In this document: one piece after another, positions 16,747 through 23,765 of the stretch
How the letters are laid out: the number at the start of each line of letters is the position of its first letter
Numbering within the stretch: the stretch's first letter is position 1
Assembly: GCA_018435055.1 (NCBI GenBank)
Contig: JAHDOA010000056.1
Span: forward strand, 1-37,038
Reading direction: 5' to 3'
From: Pelotomaculum sp.
GTDB taxonomy: Bacteria > Bacillota > Desulfotomaculia > Desulfotomaculales > Pelotomaculaceae
DNA length: 37,038 bases
Notes under the pieces: model-generated
Database searches by the model: none
What the model saw: only the letters and a program-made list of their open reading frames with translations
What the model was told of the DNA's origin: nothing
Program-made: the position numbers and the translations under genes

Positions 16747-18684
16747 ATGCTGTGGCCGCAAAAGGTATTGGAAAAATTCAATCTGGAAATGCACAGGCTG
16801 ATCCTGGTAGCGGACCCGGACGGCATTCTAAAAGAAGAAAGTATCCTAAGTTACGTGAGCAGCCAGGGTTTTGAAATCCTCGAATATAATGATCCGGTTG
16901 CATTTCGATATGTCTATGAAGCTGAATTTAGGGAACAAAAAAGCCGCAAGCTGCTTATACAGGTGATGGGTAAAAATTTGAAAGTTTTGCCCTTTGATGT
17001 TTTAAATATGGGAGTATCCATCTCTTTAAGCCTGGCGGACTTTTTCCCCAAGTTTAGCTACCCGGTATTGAAGCAGCTGGAGCCGGGGGTTATTGGTCGG
17101 CTATACCAGGCCTACACTGAATATGACGGTGGCATGCTGGGAGACCAGGGTACCAGGGAATTTGTATTGCAGCATATTTACGAGCTGGTGCCGGGATTTA
17201 TAAAGAATAAAGTTCAGTTTCTTAAGCTTTTAATAGCACTGCATTACAGGAATGTACAGTTGCCCGACGATTTGATCGATTTTATCACAGGAAAATTGCG
17301 GGGTAAGGATTTCTTTGAACTATTACATGGTGACAGGCTATTAGCCAGCCGGAAGGAATTTTGGAGTTTTCTGTATGATCAATGGAAATTGTTTATCCAG
17401 GATAAGCTGGAGGGCGCCAATATCTCCTTAGTGCCTTTTGAGCACGAAGATATTAAAGTATATATTGACAACCTTTTTATCGAAGGGATCTTGAGCTCCA
17501 TTGACGTTATTGCCGGGGCTGACAGGCTGCCGGATTGGGCTAAGGTGGGTGTTAAAGGTTATGAAGCAGCCCAACGGGAACAGAGATTATTACTGCTGCT
17601 GGAAAAATTTGAAGAGTTATTGAGTCAGGAAAACCTTTCCTACCAACACTGGCTGAAGCAGGCGCCGGTGCTGGCAGAGGCCAAAATTATTTTTTATGAC
17701 CCGCAGGGTAATTTATCGGATGAAGTGACAACCAGGTTCAACAGTGTTTATAGACAAGTGGATGCACTTTTCAAGGAATGGCTGTTATATAAATATGGCA
17801 CTCTGAGCAATTTGGCCTATACGAAGAAACCGGTGATGGTCCACCATATCCCCAGATATTTAAGCTATCAGGGTAGAAAGCAAGGCTGGCGAAGGTTGGC
17901 GCTGCTGATACTCGACGGCCTGGCCTGGGACCAGTGGATCCTGGTAAAAAAGCAGTTGCTGCAGGAAAGAGATTATAAGATGGAAGAAGATTCGGCCTTT
18001 GCCTGGGTGCCAACCATGACCTCTGTATCACGCCAGGCGATTTTTGCCGGAGAACCACCCAGGTATTTTAAAGATTCATTATTTACCACCAGCAAGGAAG
18101 AACAACTTTGGAGACGTTTTTGGGAGAATGAAGGCTATAAAGCTTTTAATATTAATTTAGTCAAAGGGCTGGGTGATGGTAAAATTGAAGAGATATTACC
18201 TGCGCTTGCAAATCCCAAGATCAAGATTTTAGGACTGGTAGTTGATAAGGTGGATAAAATGGTGCATGGCCAGCAACTGGGCACGGAGGGAATGTACCAG
18301 GATATCGAGCTTTGGATGCAGGGCGGTTATTTAAAGTTATTATTGGGAAGCTTGCTGGCCAATGATTTTCAGGTTTTCATCACTTCAGACCACGGGAATG
18401 TGGCTGCTGTTGGCCAGGGCAAACTGGACCAGGGGGTACTGGTAGATAGTAAAGGCGAAAGATTTAGGACCTACCAAAAGCAGGCGTTTTTAAAGGAAGC
18501 CAAGGAGAAGACTAAATCCATCGAATGGCCTAAATACGGCCTGCCCGATGATATCCACATTTTATTGGCGGAAGAAACAACTGCATATGTTACAGAAGGC
18601 AAAAGTATTGTAAGCCACGGCGGCATCAGCATGGAAGAAGTGATTGTGCCGTTTATCAGGCTATGGAAGGAAGAGCAGCTTTGA
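16747..18684 (+). CDS. pglZ: PglZ, BREX alkaline-phosphatase-superfamily protein
   Basis: The signature protein of BREX systems. The C-terminal half carries metallophosphatase-like motifs: LLILDGLAWDQW (about residues 386-397), PTMTSVSRQAIFAG with the nucleophile region (about 420-433), FITSDHGNVAAVG (about 543-555) and SHGGISMEEVIVPFIRL near the end (about 622-638). The 645-aa length suits the type 3 form, with the N-terminal half helical and variable. The ATG follows the brxHII stop with no gap; the upstream GGAGG-like GTGGAGGGCTGTTAA lies inside the brxHII end. No disruption of the metal-binding residues is visible. Confidence 0.92.
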   Translation: MLWPQKVLEKFNLEMHRLILVADPDGILKEESILSYVSSQGFEILEYNDPVAFRYVYEAEFREQKSRKLLIQVMGKNLKVLPFDVLNMGVSISLSLADFFPKFSYPVLKQLEPGVIGRLYQAYTEYDGGMLGDQGTREFVLQHIYELVPGFIKNKVQFLKLLIALHYRNVQLPDDLIDFITGKLRGKDFFELLHGDRLLASRKEFWSFLYDQWKLFIQDKLEGANISLVPFEHEDIKVYIDNLFIEGILSSIDVIAGADRLPDWAKVGVKGYEAAQREQRLLLLLEKFEELLSQENLSYQHWLKQAPVLAEAKIIFYDPQGNLSDEVTTRFNSVYRQVDALFKEWLLYKYGTLSNLAYTKKPVMVHHIPRYLSYQGRKQGWRRLALLILDGLAWDQWILVKKQLLQERDYKMEEDSAFAWVPTMTSVSRQAIFAGEPPRYFKDSLFTTSKEEQLWRRFWENEGYKAFNINLVKGLGDGKIEEILPALANPKIKILGLVVDKVDKMVHGQQLGTEGMYQDIELWMQGGYLKLLLGSLLANDFQVFITSDHGNVAAVGQGKLDQGVLVDSKGERFRTYQKQAFLKEAKEKTKSIEWPKYGLPDDIHILLAEETTAYVTEGKSIVSHGGISMEEVIVPFIRLWKEEQL

Positions 18685-18695
18685 GAAGGATAGGA

Positions 18696-19397
18696 ATGGA
18701 CAAAAAGGTTGAAATAGAGTGGCTTGATTTTTTAGCTTTTAGATTAAAAGAAAACAAAAACTATAATGAATTAAGGAAAGAGCTCGACAACAGGCTTCAG
18801 GATGTAATTAATGGCAGCGAGTCGAGACGCAAATATCTTGATGTTCATATGCGAATATGGGTAACAGTACCTTCGGAACATGAACAGCTTAGGGATAAAG
18901 CGCTGACTTTTTTATCATCAACGACATCACAGGAACGTTTGGCCCTTCACTGGGGATTATGTTTATTGGCATTTGAGCTATTCAAGGATGTATCGAATGT
19001 TATTGGCAAATTATTTAACCTGGATGACAAAATTACTCTTGCCCAGGTACATAACCGTATCATTGAAACTTGGGGCGACCGGACGACATTAATTTATGCT
19101 GTGCAGCGAATGTTAAGGTCAATGGCAAAATGGGGTGTCTTGAATGAGCCCCAAAAAAAGAAAGGTTTTTATGTGCCGGCAGAAAAAATTCAATTATTCG
19201 ATAAAGAGTTAAAGCTTTGGCTGCTTGAATGCTATCTTACTTGTTTAGATAAAAAATCTGTTTCTTTACAAAGCTTAAACGAAGTTCCCGTACTGTTCCC
19301 ATTTGATATGGTTGTAAAGCTAGGTGATTTAGTGGCCTCGGATAGGTTTGAGGTAAACCGTCAGGGGCTGGATGTTGATATGGTGGAATTAAGGTAG
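18696..19397 (+). CDS. brxA: BrxA-like (DUF1819-type) BREX protein
   Basis: Last gene of the operon, in the position of brxA in type 3 BREX. The chosen ATG at 18696 lies 5 nt after AAGGA (GAGAAGGATAGGA) and 11 bp after pglZ. An upstream in-frame ATG at 18663 would overlap pglZ by 22 bp and lacks a site. The 233-aa product is helical with a LLAFELFKDVSNVIGKLF helix and a TTLIYAVQRMLRSMAKWGVL segment; these fit the helical/winged-helix BrxA fold, which is known to bind DNA. Identity by motif is weaker than for its neighbours and leans on gene order. A terminator follows about 100 bp downstream. Confidence 0.75.
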   Translation: MDKKVEIEWLDFLAFRLKENKNYNELRKELDNRLQDVINGSESRRKYLDVHMRIWVTVPSEHEQLRDKALTFLSSTTSQERLALHWGLCLLAFELFKDVSNVIGKLFNLDDKITLAQVHNRIIETWGDRTTLIYAVQRMLRSMAKWGVLNEPQKKKGFYVPAEKIQLFDKELKLWLLECYLTCLDKKSVSLQSLNEVPVLFPFDMVVKLGDLVASDRFEVNRQGLDVDMVELR

Positions 19398-19460
19398 TTT
19401 GATAAAAAATGGTTCAATAAAAAGTGCTTCATAAAAATCATCTTTTGGGCATGAAAATAC

Positions 19461-19489
19461 TTGACAGATCATACGTTCGTATTTAAAAC
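19461..19489 (+). promoter_or_regulatory. Promoter-like element with a LexA-box-like sequence
   Basis: A perfect TTGACA (19461-19466), a 17-bp spacer and TAAAAC (19484-19489). Overlapping the spacer, 19466-19479 matches 11 of 14 positions of the Gram-positive LexA box CGAACATATGTTCG, and ATACG-TT-CGTAT forms a short inverted repeat. It points straight into the terminator at 19493, so if active it makes only a very short RNA. May be chance or a relic of a lost SOS gene. Confidence 0.3.
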
Positions 19490-19492
19490 TAT

Positions 19493-19530
19493 AAATGACC
19501 GATAAATTCTGCCGGTCATTTTCTTTTTTT
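19493..19530 (+). terminator. Intrinsic terminator ending the BREX operon
   Basis: A perfect 9-bp stem AAATGACCG/CGGTCATTT with an 11-nt loop followed by TTCTTTTTTT. It lies 96 bp after the brxA stop and is the only strong plus-strand terminator after the BREX genes, so it probably ends that transcript. Confidence 0.8.
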
Positions 19531-19601
19531 CAGCGGACCTTGCGCTTACCGGTCTGTAAATTGAAAATTTAGTTAGGTTAACACAGGATTTAGCTGTATA
19601 A

Positions 19602-19633
19602 ATATATAAAAATGCGCCGGTGAAAACCGGCGC
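19602..19633 (-). terminator. Intrinsic terminator for the HNH gene
   Basis: The 8-bp perfect stem GCGCCGGT/ACCGGCGC (19614-19633) closes on a 4-nt loop. On the reverse strand it is followed by ATTTTTATATATTT, the right polarity for the HNH gene, whose stop is at 19699. Confidence 0.75.
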
Positions 19634-19698
19634 AAGTTTTCCCAGGATTATTAACCTTTTTTTGTTAATGTACGTTTTGGGATATTCCATCAAATTAG

Positions 19699-19986
19699 TC
19701 ACGCTTTTCTTCGGTTATCAAAAATTCGGTGATGATAAGCGCAAAGTGCTAATAGATTTTTTGGACTGTTTATAACTTTTATCTCAGTATCATTGCTAAA
19801 TTCTGAGATGTGTTTTATGTGACAAATATGCACTTCATTGCTTCCACATATTTTACAAATTAGCTCTCCATCTGACTCAACATATCGAATTTTTGCGTCC
19901 TTATGCACAGCTCTATTGAAAGAATTCTTCGTGCTGTGAGATTTCCTTACGTCGCCTAATGTTCTGTCGCTCCTAATTATGGCCAT
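19699..19986 (-). CDS. HNH endonuclease domain protein, 95 aa
   Basis: A compact HNH nuclease. Zinc/catalytic motifs read CKICGSNEVHICHIKHISEF, then NSPKNLLALCAYHHRIFD: two CxxC-type cysteine pairs and the H-N-H triad (the HIxHI histidine, the N of SPKNLL, and HH). The ATG has a strong GGAGGGGATGTA ribosome binding site. It is the only intact reverse-strand gene between the BREX operon and the addB-like gene and has its own terminator, so it is an independent unit. At 95 aa it lacks obvious DNA-recognition domains, so it could be a free-standing nicking or restriction-type nuclease or a remnant of a phage HNH gene. Confidence 0.85.
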   Translation of the reverse strand: MAIIRSDRTLGDVRKSHSTKNSFNRAVHKDAKIRYVESDGELICKICGSNEVHICHIKHISEFSNDTEIKVINSPKNLLALCAYHHRIFDNRRKA

Positions 19987-20426
19987 TACATCCCCTCCAA
20001 TTTATATTTTGTATAGAATATTATAAATATATATATTATAATTGTCAACTATTTAAATCTATTAATAATTTATTAACACTTATTATAAGTTATATCTGTA
20101 TATACCCACTTATTCTGCTCATATATACCCTTATAGTATTATCGGCATTAACCTCATTATTCTGCTCAGGTGTGCCCTTATGGTATTATCGGTATCACCC
20201 TTACGGTTCTGTTCAGGTGTGCCCTTATAGTATCATCAGCACTACCCCTATGTCGTTATTACACTTAGTAATTTAAAATCTAGCATATTTTAATAATTTA
20301 TTAATATAAATACTTAGATTTTAAAAAACTATAAAGTATCAAAACAAGACTGCTTATAGCACTAATAATATACATAAAAAAATTACTAAAAGTAAATTCA
20401 AGATCTAATGGCTAAAAATTAATTTC
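19987..20426. other. AT-rich gene-free spacer with nested repeats
   Basis: No gene is visible. Besides the 47-bp tandem array it holds two copies of TTAATAATTTATTAA (20062-20076 and 20290-20304), one on each side of the array, and an 11-bp inverted repeat TTTAAAATCTA (20272-20282) / TAGATTTTAAA (20315-20325). The symmetric flanks suggest a structured element rather than random spacer; its nature is unknown. Confidence 0.5.
20112..20252. repeat. Three tandem 47-bp repeats
   Basis: Units at 20112-20158, 20159-20205 and 20206-20252. Hand alignment gives 36/47 matches between units 1 and 2 and 37/47 between units 2 and 3, with the shared core CCCTTATRGTATYATC. A fragment of a further unit (TCTGTATATACCC) precedes them. 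They are directly abutting, so not a CRISPR array. The array lies upstream of the HNH gene in an AT-rich, gene-free stretch. Confidence 0.8.
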
Positions 20427-20456
20427 TTGACAACATTATAAATTGACTAGTAATAA
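20427..20456 (+). promoter_or_regulatory. Possible promoter ahead of the addB-like gene
   Basis: A perfect TTGACA (20427-20432), 18-bp spacer and TAATAA (20451-20456, weak -10). Transcription from it would meet the hairpin at 20477 almost at once, so it could be an attenuated leader for the addAB-like operon. Confidence 0.35.
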
Positions 20457-20476
20457 TGACAGCCTATTGTCACCCA

Positions 20477-20511
20477 CCTGGCTTAATCTAAAAGTTAAGC
20501 TAGGTTTTTTT
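20477..20511 (+). terminator. Intrinsic terminator or attenuator upstream of addB
   Basis: A 10-bp stem CCTGGCTTAA/TTAAGCTAGG (one G-U pair) with an 8-nt loop followed by seven T's. No gene ends just upstream on the plus strand, and a promoter-like TTGACA element precedes it, so it may act as an attenuator within the leader of the addB-like gene 129 bp downstream. Confidence 0.7.
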
Positions 20512-20639
20512 GTCCACAAGAAAATTGTAGTATTTTCCTGTTCTTGTCGGTTATTTAATCGGTTATTTAAAAGGAAAAGCTACCTGCTGGTAGAATTCAG
20601 ATTTAACAACACAAATTTACATTTACATTTTAATCTGGG

Positions 20640-23600
20640 GTGATTTACATTAACTTTCTCCTTAAGTCACTAAAAGGAGTATGTGAGAGGTATTCTCTGC
20701 AGGATAAGGTACTGATTGTGCCGGGATATAGCATGGGGCATGAGCTTTGTGAAGCACTGGCCAGGAGTAGCGTAGGTTGGATAAACTTGCGTCCCGAAAC
20801 CACGACAGACCTGGCACACCAGGTAGCCGGTGAGGATCTGGCTGAAAAAGGTATCACTCTACTGACTGGGCAGCTGGCTACAGCAGTTGTGGAAGAGATC
20901 TATCACAACCTGGAAGAACAAAAATCTCTTCTCTACTTCGCTAGGGAAAGTTATTCCCCCGGGTTGGTCAGGGCTATAGCTTCTTCTATATATGAGCTGA
21001 GGTACTGTGGGGTTACCAGCGACACTCTTAACATAGACAGTTTTGTCAGCAAAGACAAAGGACAGGATATGGGTGTGTTGTTGAAGGCCTATGAGCAGTA
21101 CCTTACGGACCATAAATTTATTGACACCCCCGGCGTACTCTCATTTGCGCTGGATTTGCTTTCAAGGAGAACCAATGCAGATACAGATACTGTCTATTTG
21201 CTGCCTTCTTTCTTGCTGCTTGGCCCGCTGGAACGCCGGTTAATTGAATTGCTTTCCACTGGAAGGCTTATAATTTTAGCTGCTGATCCGGTTTATGGGT
21301 TATCTAGTCCAGGAATGGAGCCACAGGTACCTGTGCCGGAAAACGCCGTTTCATATACCGAAGTGGACCGTCTGCCCTGGCTGTATCAGGTTGACCAGTC
21401 GCCGGAGCCGGTTGGAGACGGTTCGTTGAACGTCTTTCATGCCTACGGGTTGATGAATGAGGTCAAGGAAATTTTCAGGCGGATTATGAAAGAAGGGATA
21501 TCTTTAGACAGCACGGTGGTTGCCTACACAAGCAGTGAATACATACCTGTCTTTTTTTCACTGGCCAGGCGGCTGGGGTTAAATTTAACGTATGGGGAAG
21601 GAATCCCCGTTACCCTGACGAGCCCTGGCAGGGTTCTGAAGGGCCTAATTGAATGGATCAGGTCTGACTACTCCGTCAGTATGTTAAAAACCCTGGTTTT
21701 AAGTGGTGATGTGGTGCTGCAGGGGGATAAAAAGGGAAGTGCCATTCTGACGCCGGCCGCAGCGGCACGGATGTTGAGCGTTTCCGGCATCGGCTGGGGG
21801 AGGGACCGTTATACCCTGCTGGAACGGATGGCCGAAACTTTTAAGGAAAAAGCTGCGGAAGAACTATCAGAGGAAGATGATGCGGACAGCAGGCGTGAGC
21901 GGTATTTGCGCCAGGGCGAGCTGGCTGAAGGGATATACGTTGTGATAAGCGGGTTAATCTCAAACCTGCCGGCGCCGGATGATGAGGGGAAAATCAGTTT
22001 CAGGGAGCTTACCGCTGGCCTCTCATACATCCTGCCAAAAATAACTAATACTATAAGCAGTATTGACGCCGCCGCACTGCAAGGGTTAATCAACAACCTG
22101 GTCCAGGCCGGGCAGTTTGCGTCTTTTAACCTGGAAATCGAAGAAGCTCTGGAGCGGGTGGAAAACATCCTTGAAGTTTTTCGGGTCGGGGCGTCTGGTC
22201 CCAAGCCCGGTCACCTGCACATTGTCAGTTACCAGAATTTAATCTGGTCATGCCGTCCTCACACCTTTATTGCCGGGTTGGGCGCAGACACATTTCCGGG
22301 CGGCGTCCGCCAGGATCCGGTCCTGTTGGATACTGAGCGCAGGAGGATTCATGCCGGGCTGCCGCTGGGCGCGGACAGGCCGGGTGAGAACCAGCAAATG
22401 ATGGCTCTTGTGCTTGCCTCCAGGAGGGGGCGGGTCACTTTAAGCTTTCCTTCCTTTGATGTTGTGGAAAACAGGTCTGTATTCCCTTCAAATATACTGC
22501 TTCAGGCATACCGCCTTTTACAAAAAGACACCTCATTGGATTACACGGACTTTATCAACTCCCTGGGCAAAACGGCGGGGTACTGTCCCCATGAAGGAAA
22601 CCCGGCTCTGGATGAAACAGAGTGGTGGATCGCCCGGGTCCTGACAGGGCCAGGATTGATTAACGGCAATGCGGCTGTAAGGGACTGCTGCCAGGGTATA
22701 GCGTTAGGCAGCAAAGCGCTTGAGGCCAGGCAAAGCCCGGGTCCGACTGAATATGACGGGCTGATTGCCGTTGATAATCAATTTGATCCCCGCCAAAATA
22801 CTGATCTGGTTATGTCCTGTAGCAAGATCGAGGACCTGGCCGGTTGCCCCTTTGCATATTTTCTAAAATACATTTTGCGGGTTCAGCCTCCGGACGAAGT
22901 CAGCTATGACCCAAACTGCTGGCTGGATCCACTGGAGCGGGGCTCTCTGCTGCACGAGTTGTTCTGTAGATTTATGAAAAAACTCTCGGCTGACAACGAA
23001 AGCCCCAGTTTGCCCAGGCATAAGACAATGATGATGGAGATGGCGGATGAGCTCATTGGAGATTACAGCAAGCAAATTCCAGCTCCCAGCGATCTAGTCT
23101 TCCAGCGGGAAAGAATGGATATCTACCGCTGCTGTGAAGTTTTCCTGGCTGCCGAAGGCGCCCACGGGGCAGGCGAGCCCGTGCTGTTTGAGGTTCCTTT
23201 CGGCCTGGGCGGTGAGGCAGTGGCGGTATCCGGCGCCGGCCTGGCGGACCCCATAAAAATTGAGCTGGGCAGTGGCGATGCCTTTTTGCTCAGGGGTAAG
23301 ATAGACAGGGTAGACAGGGCGCGGGAAGGGACTTACCAGGTATGGGACTACAAGACCGGAAGCGCCTATGGTTATGCGGAACACAGGCACTTTTGCGGCG
23401 GGCGCCAGATCCAACATGCCCTGTACGCTGTTGCAGCCGAACAAATAATAAAAGAGCTTTCACCAAAGTCATCTCCGCGGGTGGAGGTCTCCGGGTACTA
23501 TTTCCCCACAGAGCGGGGTGAGGGCCTGAAAATTGCCCGCCCGCAGGCAAACCGCGAAAGATTATCAGAACTTTTAAACCACTTATTTGATCTCCTGGCG

Positions 23601-23765
23601 GGAGGAATATTTATCGCTGCTGACCATGGGGAAAAATGCGGTATCTGTGACTATACCGTTGTTTGCGGCGGGGACAGTGCTGTGAACCGGGTGAAAAAGC
23701 TGCTGGCTGCGCCCGTCAGCAGTGCTTGCCTGGACCCCTGGAGGAGGTTGAAGGAATATGATTAA
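20640..23765 (+). CDS. addB: AddB-like PD-(D/E)XK nuclease with Fe-S cluster (helicase-inactive subunit)
   Basis: A 1041-aa AddB-type partner of the following AddA-like helicase, together resecting DNA ends. The C-terminus has LRGKIDRVDR and WDYKTG (PD-(D/E)XK) plus four cysteines placed like the AddB iron-sulphur staple: one in LAGCPFAYF (about residue 736) and CGICDYTVVC near 1000-1009. The N-terminus (DKVLIVPGYSMGHELCEALAR) has no Walker A GKT, unlike B. subtilis AddB, so this subunit is probably an inactive helicase. Start doubtful: GTG at 20640 sits against GGGG, while an ATT at 20649 is 5 nt after GGGGTGA. It overlaps addA by 8 bp. Could be a defence-type relative rather than housekeeping AddB. 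Confidence 0.8.
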   Translation: MIYINFLLKSLKGVCERYSLQDKVLIVPGYSMGHELCEALARSSVGWINLRPETTTDLAHQVAGEDLAEKGITLLTGQLATAVVEEIYHNLEEQKSLLYFARESYSPGLVRAIASSIYELRYCGVTSDTLNIDSFVSKDKGQDMGVLLKAYEQYLTDHKFIDTPGVLSFALDLLSRRTNADTDTVYLLPSFLLLGPLERRLIELLSTGRLIILAADPVYGLSSPGMEPQVPVPENAVSYTEVDRLPWLYQVDQSPEPVGDGSLNVFHAYGLMNEVKEIFRRIMKEGISLDSTVVAYTSSEYIPVFFSLARRLGLNLTYGEGIPVTLTSPGRVLKGLIEWIRSDYSVSMLKTLVLSGDVVLQGDKKGSAILTPAAAARMLSVSGIGWGRDRYTLLERMAETFKEKAAEELSEEDDADSRRERYLRQGELAEGIYVVISGLISNLPAPDDEGKISFRELTAGLSYILPKITNTISSIDAAALQGLINNLVQAGQFASFNLEIEEALERVENILEVFRVGASGPKPGHLHIVSYQNLIWSCRPHTFIAGLGADTFPGGVRQDPVLLDTERRRIHAGLPLGADRPGENQQMMALVLASRRGRVTLSFPSFDVVENRSVFPSNILLQAYRLLQKDTSLDYTDFINSLGKTAGYCPHEGNPALDETEWWIARVLTGPGLINGNAAVRDCCQGIALGSKALEARQSPGPTEYDGLIAVDNQFDPRQNTDLVMSCSKIEDLAGCPFAYFLKYILRVQPPDEVSYDPNCWLDPLERGSLLHELFCRFMKKLSADNESPSLPRHKTMMMEMADELIGDYSKQIPAPSDLVFQRERMDIYRCCEVFLAAEGAHGAGEPVLFEVPFGLGGEAVAVSGAGLADPIKIELGSGDAFLLRGKIDRVDRAREGTYQVWDYKTGSAYGYAEHRHFCGGRQIQHALYAVAAEQIIKELSPKSSPRVEVSGYYFPTERGEGLKIARPQANRERLSELLNHLFDLLAGGIFIAADHGEKCGICDYTVVCGGDSAVNRVKKLLAAPVSSACLDPWRRLKEYD

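Noticed and set aside
18663-18695. Upstream ATG start for brxA
   Set aside because: It would overlap pglZ by 22 bp and has no ribosome binding site, whereas the ATG at 18696 has AAGGA at 5 nt.
20112-20252. CRISPR array
   Set aside because: The 47-bp units abut directly with no unique spacers and are only about 77% identical; no cas genes are nearby.
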